Shown here one piece after another: positions 22,799 to 34,200 of a DNA stretch of 64,000 bases. How positions within the stretch are numbered: the first letter of the stretch is position 1; each line of letters starts with the position of its first letter. A program made the translations under genes and the position numbers. This DNA comes from Blattamonas nauphoetae. Taxonomy: Eukaryota > Preaxostyla > Oxymonadida. Where the stretch lies: contig JARBJD010000042.1 in assembly GCA_033064195.1 (NCBI GenBank), forward strand, positions 62,001-126,000, in the 5' to 3' direction. Below the pieces are notes generated by a model that was not told where the DNA came from, ran no database searches, and saw only the letters and a list, made by a program, of their open reading frames with translations.

Positions 22799-25100
22799 AG
22801 ACCTTTGAGATTGATCTCATCGATCTCAGCTTTTTCGATCTCAGAAAATAACTAGTGTTCAAATTCTCATAAAACTCGAAATATCGAAGTAAAAGACCCG
22901 CTATCCGTGTAGAATTTTGTTTATAAGCACTTTCATTGAAATCTCGAGATGAATCGTCCCACAATAATTCTTCATCCCGATCCGATTGAAGAACTGGATG
23001 AATCACGCTTGTTTATCCAATAATTTATTAATTCCACCGCGACGGATCTCCTCTACCATTTCTCGACGATTATTTCTCTCTTAGAGTGATTTATTCTGCA
23101 GCTTACCATTCGTTGTTTAATTGTATATTAGTCTTCGAGATTTCTTCTCTTTATCACGATTTTCAGTCCTATTTAGACTTGGTTAATCTGTCCTTTCCAA
23201 AATTTATCTCTTTATTTCCATCTCTCTCAGATAATCTGTCAGTGACCAGTGAGATCTCAAATGACACTTCGAAGCCGCCTCTCGAATGACCCCAACTCGT
23301 TTCTGCGGACTCTCCTCGTATGTTGGGAATGCGCTGATTGCTGGTGCAGGCGAACAGATTCTGAAATCACCTCCAATTGTCCAGAAATGGTTTGCTCTTT
23401 TGGGTTCGTCGTTCTCAACGCGGCTGTCTTTGACTGTCCCATCGTCAACCGTCCTCTCCAAACAATTCCTGGTGTCCCTGAACAACACATTGTGACCAGA
23501 TTATCTTTCCCATTCTCGACTTTTCAACCATCTCTGAAACACTTCTCGTTTTACTTGTCGAAATGGGATGCATTCCGCATTCCCGCCATTCTACAGCCAC
23601 CTCCGATCTGTTTCATGATCATCCAGTCCGTTGACTATCCACTCAGTCTTATATCTCGTTCCTGCAACCAAGCCCAAACAGCCATCCGAAATCAAAGAAT
23701 ACAAACAACTCCAGACAACTCCGTTGGTCAACACAAGGTTAGCTCTGCAACTAACATCGTCAGAGATGGAACAACTTGTTGCGCAACATGTTTCGGCCGT
23801 TCAACAGCGAGCTCACATTCCGAAGCGAATAGGATTGTCATCAGGTCCATCAAACACCTCTCTGATGCCGATTCTGGACAATACCCAAGTTTGACCATCA
23901 ATGACCGGAAAGCAAGGATCGGAAGCAATCCACGAGGAGATGTTAAGATGACACTTTTGAAGGCTGAATGATCCCTCCGATTTCTCGTCCTTTGGACTGT
24001 GCATGCGTTGAATCACATTTACCGACGATTAGGAACTCCATCACGCCAACACTCCTCCAAACGAGCTCTCTTCTCAACACTGTCGTCGCTCTCTTCATAT
24101 AGCCGTCCATTTCACTCCAAACGACAGAATGGAGCCCCAACTCAGGTTGTCACTGTGCCGTCCTTGAACAACCCCACCTTCACCCTCGATAAGCAGCACA
24201 GCGACAACGAAGTTCCACCGAATTCTGTCAGAATCAGCATTTCAAGAACAGGATGGACAAGGTGGATGAGGTCGACAAAGGGACGAGGGCAGCTGAAGAG
24301 AACCAGCGACACATCGAAACCGAAGTGCTCGACGAACTCGCAGTCGACGCTGTCGACACATCTGTCGCCTTCGAGCAGCAACTGCGGGAGAGCTCCTTGC
24401 GAGACGTGGTGCTGAAGATGAAGCAGTTTCTGAAGCAGTCGTCGATTCTCATGCCGACACTCCCCAAAAGCGACGCTCCTCAGCCGTTCCTTCTCCTCGC
24501 TCGGCCGAAGTTAGAGTCGATGCTCTCGTCAACCACCAATCTGGAGAAGACACTCCCTCAGAAGAGTGCAACCACAACGAGGCCGACCACAGCGATCGAA
24601 GCCGCAGTTCCAGCAGACGATGGAAGAAAGGCCGAGAAACAGACCAGCGACTCACACGATAAGCTGAAGCTGAGCAGGCAAACGCAGAAATTGCGCAAAG
24701 AGGAAGTCAAGTAGGTGGAACATGCGAATGATGCCGAGAGCGAATACTGGGGGATGGAACAGGAAGATGAGGAGGAGAGGCTGCACGGAATCGACGAAAG
24801 CCATCTGATGAACACCAGGAATTCAGCAACGATGCAGTGGAATGCCGAGATCATGACGTAGCATTGGCCAACACGACAGACAATCTAAAGCAAAAGTTGA
24901 GTGGGTTTTCCTCTTTTCAGTGTTTATTCTATCACACTACAACCATTTCGCTTTTTCAAGATTCTTATTTTGACTATTTGACACAACATTGAGACAATTA
25001 TAGATACGCTTAATTAAGTCATTGATCTCAGTCCCAAAAACCGGAACTGAGATCGATCGATCTCAGTTTCTGCTTGATTGATCTCATGTATCAAAGGTCT
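22799..25100. mobile_element. DNA transposon with terminal inverted repeats and 10-bp target duplication
   Basis: The ends are perfect inverted repeats over 10 bp (AGACCTTTGA at 22799; TCAAAGGTCT at 25091-25100). They are flanked by direct copies of GTCCATCTGC (22789-22798 and 25101-25110). Just inside both ends lie clusters of GAGATC/GATCTCAG motifs, probably transposase sites: GATCTCATCGATCTCAG at the left, CTGAGATCGATCGATCTCAG at the right. It interrupts the last exon of the SPRY-like gene, whose frame resumes perfectly if the element and one target copy are left out. A 9-11-bp target duplication fits Mutator-like elements, but I recognise no transposase inside, so it may be non-autonomous or decayed. 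Confidence 0.85.
23250..24861 (+). pseudogene. Decayed coding sequence inside the transposon
   Basis: Several forward-strand stretches look coding but lie in different frames: SSEMEQLVAQHVSAVQQRAH near 23760, a Glu/Asp/Lys-rich coiled coil from 24253 (MDKVDEVDKGTRAAEENQRH), and LKLSRQTQKLRKEEVK up to a TAG at 24714. The same frame continues past that stop with VEHANDAESEYWGMEQEDEEE to 24861. No complete frame runs through, so it is a broken gene, either an unrecognised transposase-associated protein or a captured host fragment. No DDE or zinc-finger signature was seen. Confidence 0.45.
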
Positions 25101-25333
25101 GTCCATCTGCCTCCATCACCACTCGCTGTCCGACTGCTCCTGCCTTGCATGCTGTTCCTGTGAGTGAGTTTATGTCGTTCTGTCTCGCATTCCGAGAATT
25201 CGCACCACAATTCCATCCACCTCCTCCCGTCATGTTCCTGAACCCAGTCTGTGCGGTCTTCGCCTGTTCTGTCAGATTGGTTGAAATCAATCCAAAATAC
25301 AAGAAGCTGTTGATGGCTCGATCAAATGTCATA

Positions 25334-25873
25334 CTTATTCATCGTTTCATAATGAATTATATTGTGGGGAGGTGAAAAAAACTGATGAATGCCAATGAAG
25401 TGAGAAAAATGAGACGAGATCTTCTTGGATAATGGTTTGTCACTCTCGTTCGATTTATGATCGATATCAAGAAAGATTCCAACTATCTGAATCTCTTATA
25501 ACCATATGAATCCGTATCTACTCGAAGTAGAGCATCATCACCTCGATCCACCACAGTATCAGATCGTCCATTTTTTCTCCAACTATCATCAAACTCGTTT
25601 CAATTTCTCCTCACAATCTCATTCTAGCTCCTCTGAACATGATCAATAACAAAATATCCTCAGAAAAAGCAGATTAAGCTTGTGAAATAGAAAGAAACAA
25701 AAAGGAATCCAAATGATCAATAACTTTCCAGCTACATTTCCAACTGACTCTTCTCCCCGTGATGGTATGTATTGATGCCCTTTCTTCATTTTGCATATCT
25801 GGCTGTTGTATAATCTGATAGTGATGTTGCGTCAGATGGGCTTGACATACATACCGAATCTTGACATACATAC
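25334..25873 (-). other. Probable 540-nt intron with duplicated donor
   Basis: The exon frame ...TSTQSEAYIR meets GTATGTATGTCAAG, a strong donor. A 19-bp tandem duplication repeats the donor (GTATGTATGTCAAG again, starting at 25854). The acceptor ...AATAAG before 25333 restores the frame into MTFDRAINSFLYF. The interior is AT-rich with no coding character. It is far longer than the other introns in the window, so an insertion inside a short intron is possible. Confidence 0.55.
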
Positions 25874-27689
25874 CGAATGTATGCCTCGGATTGTGTTGAA
25901 GTCAACACATTTCCAATGAGAGTGATCTTGTGTTGGTTGAACACTTCGATTGCTGCTGCTACTTCCTTCAAATTCCTCTGTCGTCCTTCTTCAATCCATT
26001 TCTCGTTCGTCTTCTTCATCTCTTCCATCTCTCTCATCTTTCTCGAGTACTCTCTCTGTCTCTCTTCTTCTGCTTTTCTTGTGGTTTCTTTCTCCTTCTC
26101 TCGTTCTTTCTGTCTTTCCTCTTCTACCTTCCTTGCGGCTATCTCTCTTTCCTTCTCTCGCATCTCCATCTCTCTTTTCTCCTTCTCTCTTTCTTGTCGG
26201 ATCATTATTCGTTCTTCTTCCATCTCCCTCCGAACAGCTGCCAAGTCAATCCCAATCGATCCAGTCTCTTTCTGAGACGAGTGGATCGACGATCGGAAAT
26301 GACGAACAATCATTCCTCCAATCTTTTCTTGGATGGTTTGTGTCTTCCCGTAGCAATCCATTTGTCCTCCAACTGTCTTTTCCAGTATCAGAACTGCCTG
26401 TTCAATTCGAGACAGCGCGAATCCACACCGACGAGTCAGCGAAAACTGGTTTCTGTTTGGTTCCGAAAGCTGTTCTGTATCGATGTGAGATCGAAGGCAT
26501 TTGCACAATCTGTCCAAAACATGAAGTGTTTGGAGAAGATCCACTTCGCTTGATTCACTTTCAATTCGAGTGCACAGTATCTCAATGATTCCTGAACTCA
26601 AAACTCCCTCCATTTCCAATGACGAAAGGCTTCCTCCACAGAGAAGACTTTTGACAGAAACCAAAGAAAGTGCGTTAATACATGATAGAAAAGAGTGATG
26701 AGAAGAGAGAAAAGAATGATGAAGAAGAGAGAAGAGATCAGACCCAATTGAATGAAGAAATGAAGAAAGAGAGGAACAGACGGAGGAAAGGGAAAGGAGA
26801 GAAGGAATCAGGTCACTCCGAAGTCGCTGTTTTCCATCTGATGCCGATATCACCATCACTCCGATTACACTCGATAGAAGTGCCTGAATACAACAATCCA
26901 TCGTAAAATCCATCAAAAGGAGAATCACAAAAAGAATCGCAAATATCATCATATCGAAAGAAGAAGAGAGACAGACAGAAAGTGGGCATGCACAGTTCGA
27001 AGAAAGGCGTTCCGAAAATCTCTCCAACAACCCACTCCGAATCCCAATCTCACTTCGTTCTTTCATTTTCGAGGCTTCTGAAATATCACAAAAAGGAAGA
27101 AATCAACAATTCAAATTAGAAGAATTTGTTTGCAAATCAACAAAAAATCATGAGGCAATCATGTGAAAGACCTGATGAGAGAATGGTGAACACAGAATGA
27201 GCAATCTTGAATTGGACAGTTTCATCGCCATTCTTGAACTCACTTTCATATCTCCGGAATTCCTCCATCTGAAAATAAATCATTGGAAGATTGGTGGTGA
27301 TGATTGAAAAGAGGCTGAAAGTCAATGCAAGGACGACAAAATGAAGGAGAATGAATCACGAGAAGGAGTCCCGTGGGACGACTGAAAAGTGACAGGATAG
27401 ATCCAGACCAGTCCATCAGAAGTGTGAACAGTTCCATGTGTGTTTGAAATGGTTGATTGTGTTTGTGTTGGAAGCATCGGTTCGAAGCAAAATGATTGGG
27501 TTGGATCGATGATTCCATCATGGTTATCTCGGATTATGCTGAATCAGATCACTTCAGTGACTCATATTCCCCTTTTTCGATGAATTCAGCTCCCAACTCG
27601 TTTTCAAAAGAGAATAAAAACTCCAAACGATCATCAGCAGTTCCGTCGTGCCTGGCCAATGTTCGCCACATGAATGATTCATAGACCGA

Positions 27690-28265
27690 CTACACTACCT
27701 TCTTCTATTGCATCTTCCCAATTCTCACTTGATAGCTTGAACTTTATTCACTTACGAGGCTTATCAACTTTTCGCTCCAACCTTCCCTGTAAAGGATATC
27801 CAAAATGAAAGTCCAAGAATTCATGCCCTCATGATGAAGTAATCACATTTTAGCATAGATTGAACACATTCAATCGTCCACTCGTATATTCATGCCCGAT
27901 CTCTGGATCGAGCGCCAATCGTCTTCTATGAGTCCTTTTTCTGTTCAACAAGCCCCCCGTTGCATTCTTCTTGCTCTTTTCTCCTCATCTATCACTGTCC
28001 AATGAGATCCCGAATCTTATGAATTGAGACCCTGGCTGCTCCAGAACACAAATAATGAAACAGAAATCTCTCAAAAATGTCCTCCAAGTCTATCCGACGG
28101 TCATAGTCCAGTCTTCACTCCAATCATGCCCTCAACTTGTCAGAATCTCAAGTTTTCAATGATGATCCTCTCTCACTTCACTACACACCTCCATCACTTC
28201 AAAATTGAAGAATTTGGGTTGGATCGGATTATCGTTCATCCGAAACCCGACAGACGAGAGCGATC
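27690..28265. other. Intergenic region between divergent genes
   Basis: About 575 bp separating the SPRY-like gene (leftward) from the second giant receptor gene (rightward). It must hold the promoter of the latter. No repeat, RNA gene or convincing frame seen. Confidence 0.4.
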
Positions 28266-31200
28266 ATGCCACAATTCGCATTTTTCTCGCTCTTCCTCCT
28301 ACTCTCAGCGGGAATAAGCACATCTCTCCCAACTCTATTTAAACATATCACGAACGAAATCCGACTTCCGAAAGCAGACTTCCATTGCGATGGATATCTG
28401 TTCGAATCGACAAGAATTTCAGTGAATGGAGAGAATGGCACAGTGATCAAGATGACAGACTCAAAGTCGACACAACACACTCCTAGCAAGCTGTCCAATG
28501 AGGCGACAAGACATCCTCCGTTCATGTTCAGACTTGTCAACTCAACGGCATCGTTCGGTTCCCTCAAGTTTTCTTTGGAATCACAGAATGCTCAATTTGA
28601 CGGAAACATGAACAAAGACCAGCCAACTGGAACAAGGACAACTGGTCGTCCACGCTGTGCCCTCATCGAATCATCAACAGTAATCCTCACACATATCGAG
28701 TTCCAGCTCGAAGCAATCATTTCCCCGCTTTTGATCACATCCACAGACTCATCACCTGATGCCAGTTCGTTCGTCACGCTGGTCAGCTGTGTCATCCAAA
28801 CAGGCACGCCCCTCATCCCGTCCTTCACCGAAATCATGTCCGAACAACCATCATCCACTGCAGCTGTTGTGACTGTCGCTTCGGCGTCGATCTCGTCTCT
28901 CTCGCTCCTCGGGGAGAGTGGCATTGCTTCAACCGTCAACTCCAAATCGTCCTCTCCACGCCTCTCAACAATCGTCACAACATCGCATTTCCACAATCTG
29001 ACAGCGACACCACTTCCTCACTCTCAACCTCGTCATCGTCCAACACAGGTTTTGGCAGGAAACGAGATGGTCAGAGTGGACGATGCTTTGTACGGGACAG
29101 TGGCATCCATTCTGGGCCACTCGCAGTCGTTCGACCTCATCAACTCAACACTGCTCGAATGTGAGAATCCCCGAACAACAAGGAACGAGGATGACGCGAC
29201 AATCAAGAACATCACAGGAACACACACATTCACGTCATGGACAGGATCTTTCAGAAATGAGACGGGATTCACACATTATCACTTCACAAGCTGCATCATC
29301 ACTTCGACTGAACAAACACAGGCGTTCAACATCATCTTAATTGCAGGTCTTTCAGGAGCTGTGAAACTGACAAACTGTTCTTTCACAATTGATTGCAAAA
29401 GCTACGATGTTACATTGATGAACTTGAGAGGAGTGACAGAAGGAAAACAGTCGCTCTCAATCGATTCATGTTCTGTGAAATTCGACAAGAATGAAACACT
29501 TCCGCAAACAAGCACTCAGATCCAGACGTACTATTCAATCATGACAGACATCACTCATTCCACCTTCGAATCACCAAAAGGAGATTCTCGAACAAGAACG
29601 TTCGTTGCTTTCGACTCTGTTGCGTTCATTCAGACGAACAATTGCCTATTCAAAGGCCAGACCACCTCCTCATCTGGATCTGTGTTCTTGCATTCCAACG
29701 CATACCAAATCCTTCTTCTCTCCGATTCGCTCTTCGAAGGAAACAAGGCTGGAGGTCATGGAGGCAGCCTGGCAACGAATTACGCTCATCAATCATTCTC
29801 CCGCTGTGTCTTCAGAAAGAACGAGGCAGACATGAGAGGAGGAGCTCTTTACATGCATTACCCGCAACATCTCTTCCTCGAAGACACACACTTCGACAAC
29901 AACAAAGCGAAGGAGAAGTTGACAACGACCAACGATTATGCACACTACAGAGGAAACGACATCCATCTGACTACACACAACATCTCGTTCTTCTCAACGG
30001 TAAATGTGATTGGTTGCACGTCATCGACTCCTTCCAACAAGATCGGGTTTTACCACACTGCTGTCAACAACGCTGATTTTGCTGATCAAAAAAAGTTCTT
30101 CCCAGCTCCGATTGAAACAAAGGCTAAGCAGCTCTTTGTAGAAACAGGAAGAACAGGAGAGGATTGTGATGAGTCCAATCCCTGCTCGTTCGTCTCCGCA
30201 GCCATCTCGAAAGCCGAGTCGATCTTCACACAAATCCACGTCGCTGTTGGCGATTACTCGCTCAGCGATGAAACGATCACAAAATCGATCCAGATCGTCG
30301 GGCAGGGATGGATGGTGAACTCGACAAAGTCAACAATACTCAAGATGGGCGAAGTGTGTGTTGGGAGCAATGGAAACCTGACACTCACTTCACTCTCCCT
30401 CAAGCCACTCAACACCTCGTCTGTCATTCTCAGCCATTCTGCAGCCACAGCGACCAGTCTCGTGAAAGACGTCAGGATCGAAAATGTGGCACAACACACC
30501 GTCCCTCTCTTCTCGTTCTCACAAGGAAAAGCGACACTCCGAGTGTGCACATTCAACACAATCGCACTGACGACTTCGGCTGCAGTGTCTGTGTCTGGAT
30601 CAGCATCCCTCACCCTGTACCAAGTCTGGTTCATGCACATCTCGTCACTCAGCACGACAGGAGGAAGCTGTCTGGATGTGAATACAAGTGCTTCTGTGTC
30701 GATTGAGATGAGTGACGCTTCGCGCTGCTCATCGAATGGTCCAGCTGGTGCTTTCTTCATCACGAAAGTGGGAAGCTCGACACTCACTCTGAAGAGTCTC
30801 ATCTTCACCGAAAACAAAGCCTCGTTGTCTCTCTCTCAAATCGGGAACGACATCGTTCTGTCAGGCTTTCTGCCCTCGTTCGTGTCGATCAGCAGTCCAA
30901 TCAGTTCTGTGAGCAACAAACCGCATTGTCTGGTTAGGGACAACCTGTTGGATTGTCAGATTCAGAACTTTCAGATTCCGAACTTCGGGTACCACGAATA
31001 CGGGATCCACCATCCAATCAACACTCGCTTCTATTTCGGCCTTCCCATGTCACAGTTCAAAGGCGTGTCTCAGACAGTCAACAATCTCGTCTCGCCTGGA
31101 ACGCAGGTCGACATCAGAATCAAGAATACAGACACAATCATCATGGAAGACACAACCTTCACAAATCGGAAAGCTGATCTTCGATTGTTGGTCATTCAAC

Positions 31201-34200
31201 ACAATTCTACCTCACCCACTTCTCGGTATCTGCTTCGAGAAGATGTCACACTCAGATTAATTAGTGGACAAATCCAGCTCCCTGCCGATCCTCTTACAAC
31301 ACCGTTCATCGTGGATGGATCCAATTCTCTACTTCTACTTGGAAGCACAACGATCACCCTCCCTCCCATCCTCTCCCGCCCTTTCATCATCAACAAAGCC
31401 GGAACCACCCACATGAATGGTGCTGGCTTCAACTCACATCTCTCCCTTCAAGGCTGCTCATTCATTGAGTCGCTCAGTGGGACAGTGAATGTCGATTATC
31501 GAACAATTTCGAACGTCCATTCAGACGTCGACGGAAGCTATCTGAATGCGAAGAACACATCACTCCAGTTCCAACGATTCGAATTTGTGAACTGTTCAGC
31601 CAAAAATGGTGGAGCTTTGTTTGCTGTGTTGGATGGATCAAACTTCATCCAGTTCCAATTCTATGCTCCCTACACCACTTCCTTCCGTGATTGTCGAGCA
31701 ACAGCGTTGGACGAGAATGGGGTGTTGGTTGGGAAAGGCGGGGCGATTTATGTGAAAGGGACTTCGACAGACGCGAGGCCGATCCGATTCAACACGACAG
31801 CACTGAACCACGCGAGATTCGAGAACAACACAGCCGGCAGAGGCAATGACATCTTCATCGAATCCTCTCTTTTCGCGGGGAAGACAGTGGATCAGATTCC
31901 AGTCTTCGGAGGAGGGTCGCTGAGCAGCATGTATCGAGTGGCGATTGAGGGACGAGACAGCGAGGAGGACAAAGAGACCATCCATTACTTCCTTCCCTCA
32001 CCTTCGATTTCTGTGAATGGGAGTGTGATTGAACCTATTTCAGGAGTGAGTGGAAAAGACGACGACAACTGCAAGTGGGTCGACACTCCATGTGCGACAC
32101 TGGAATTTGGAGTGAAGCATCTAAAACAGAAATACGAGGACGGCAGACACTTCCCGCAGCAGATCCGATTTGTGTGGAACATGACATACACAGAGAAGGC
32201 GATTGTGATCACGGAACAGGACATCACAGTGTCAGGCACAACAACGACGAATGCAAAGACAGCAAAAGTGTTGAGGTCGATTTTGGAGGTGGACAAAGAC
32301 GCTGTGGAAGGGTCGTTTATCTTTACAATCAACAACACAGCACAGCTCGCTGTGACGAACCTGGACATCCATCCAATCGCGAAGTGTGGGCTGTTTGATC
32401 TGAAGGACGATGCACATTCGCTGAAGTTGGACGGTGTTGGTGTGATCTGCTCGGACTCCGAATCGTATCGTCATCCTTTCATCAAATCCACAAAGCACCC
32501 AGTCACCCTTCAGAACTGTCATTTCAACACAACAGACGAGTCGAGAGGTCCAGCGATCTGTGCAGTGCCTCTCGTCTCGTTCTCGTCGACTGAGCATTCT
32601 TTCTCCATCAAGTCGTCGTCGTTCAAATCCTTTTCTGTGTCTGGACACGCTCTGCTCGCCATCACAACCGAACAGCCGATCTCGTTCGTTTCTGTGAAGT
32701 TCGACGACATCACACAGACAGTTTCTGGGAAAGCTCGATGTATTCACGTGACCTCGTCCTCTCTCGGCACAGTCGTGACTGCTTCACTTTGGACAGGATC
32801 GTTCTCGCCAACACAGCATCTTTTGGACTTCGTTGGATGCGACAGCTCTCTCACCTCTGACCACCCATTCTTCGAATCATCGCTGCTGTTCCATCTCCTC
32901 CCTCCCACAGGAACAGTCGTGGCTGGTCAGACACCAGACAATGAAGAGAGCGAGCATCCAGAATGTGGGACAGACCGACTCCGCTGCTCCACTCTCAACT
33001 CAGCCCTCTCGTCAGCGCTCTCGCATTCACTCTCAACACACATCGACGTTGCTGGACAGGTCAACTTGTCGTCTCCTCTCGAAGTGACCACCACAGCGAC
33101 ATTTTCATCGTCCTCCGGAAAACAGACAGTCGCTCAATCTTCGGCAGGAACAGTGACGATGAACAAGATCGGCGACACTCTCTCTTTCGTCTCGTTGATG
33201 TTCTCGCTCGATCATTCCAGTCTCATTTCGAGTCTCTTCCATGTCTCCACAGGAACTCTCTCGCTGACAGCATGTGACATCGGGACGCCAACCATGACCA
33301 CTCTCAACGAGATATGCCTCTCGCTGGCTGATGTCGCGGATGGTGCCTCACTCAGTCTGACAGGATCGGTGTTCCAGAACGTGAAGTTCTCTCATCCTTC
33401 ACTCGGCACAGCCATCGTTCTCAGACTCGGCTCGTCCTTTTCATCCGACACTGCCTCGCTCTTCTCGTCTGTCTCTTCAAACGCAGCTGGTTCACTTGTC
33501 TTCGTCGAATCAGCCGACATCTCGTCGACGGCCCAGTTGCCATCCTTCATCCTCCTCAAAACAACAATGGAGCCTCTTCCAAGCCGCCTCTTCACAGACG
33601 AAGAGAAGAAACGGTTTGTTGGGAAAGTTGATGGAAAGGACGCAGAGAGTCTCCTCTTCTTCTGGTTCCCGCACTCCGCGAATGATGCGACGTTGGATGT
33701 CGATGGGAATGGAGAAGACCATCCGAATTGTGGACTCCCGCAGCTTCCTTGTCGGACACTGGAAACAGGCTTTACCTCGCTCAAAGCTACGAAATCTGCC
33801 CTCTTTCTGAACAGCCCAGACCGAATCAAAACTGTGTTGGCAACAGCCTTCGCCGAACAGACAATCAAATCGAAGAATGAGAAGCACGAAGTCACAATCG
33901 AGTGCATGGGAGGTCTTACTGTGTCGACGAACCAGCAACTCATCCTGTACACCATCGCGTTTGTTTTTGAAGCGGGCAAACGAACCTCTCCGTTTGCTTC
34001 TGTGTCAGCCGGCTCACTCCAACTCATGTCTTGCTCATTCGGCACCGACACTCCAACTGCCCTCGGTTCGTCCCTTCTCCATGTGAAAGGAAGTGTAGAG
34101 GTTGAGAGTTCATCTTTTTCGAAGCTGAGCACGACTGACGAGAAGGGATTGATTTGGATGGAGCAGGCTAATCAGAACATTGTTTCGTTCGTCTCAACAA

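Larger units (their letters stand above)
22598..27268 (-). pseudogene. Coiled-coil plus SPRY-like protein gene, disrupted by a DNA transposon
   Basis: Exons supported: 27172-27268 (MEEFRRYESEF...), then 25874-27077 after a 94-nt intron (27078-27171), then 25333 down to 22598 after a longer intron (25334-25873). Exon 2 encodes a helical region, then a strongly charged coiled coil (EREKEKREMEMREKEREIAA, about 26260-26000) ending VFNQHKITLIGNVLTS. The last exon is SPRY/B30.2-like: FLYFGLISTNLTEQAKTAQ, NMTGGGGWNC, GQRVVMEADG, then GKRQLTISQDGETQPVFF and IPVPFRFAV, ending in TAG. A 2.3-kb element sits exactly between MEADG and REGKR. Further 5' exons are likely: a frame MWRTLARHDGTADDR starts at 27671. 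I think this is a protein-binding scaffold of a large oxymonad family, from memory. As it stands the SPRY-like domain is truncated. Confidence 0.7.

Noticed and set aside
22799-25100. The insert in the SPRY-like gene as a long intron
   Set aside because: Perfect inverted ends plus a 10-bp direct duplication and exact frame restoration identify a transposon rather than an intron.
25877-26588. Long forward frames rich in Ser, Phe and Leu
   Set aside because: They are the antisense of the Glu/Arg/Lys coiled coil on the reverse strand, which explains their odd composition.
33392-34132. 246-codon reverse frame within the giant receptor
   Set aside because: Antisense shadow of strongly supported beta-helix coding; no start context or homology.
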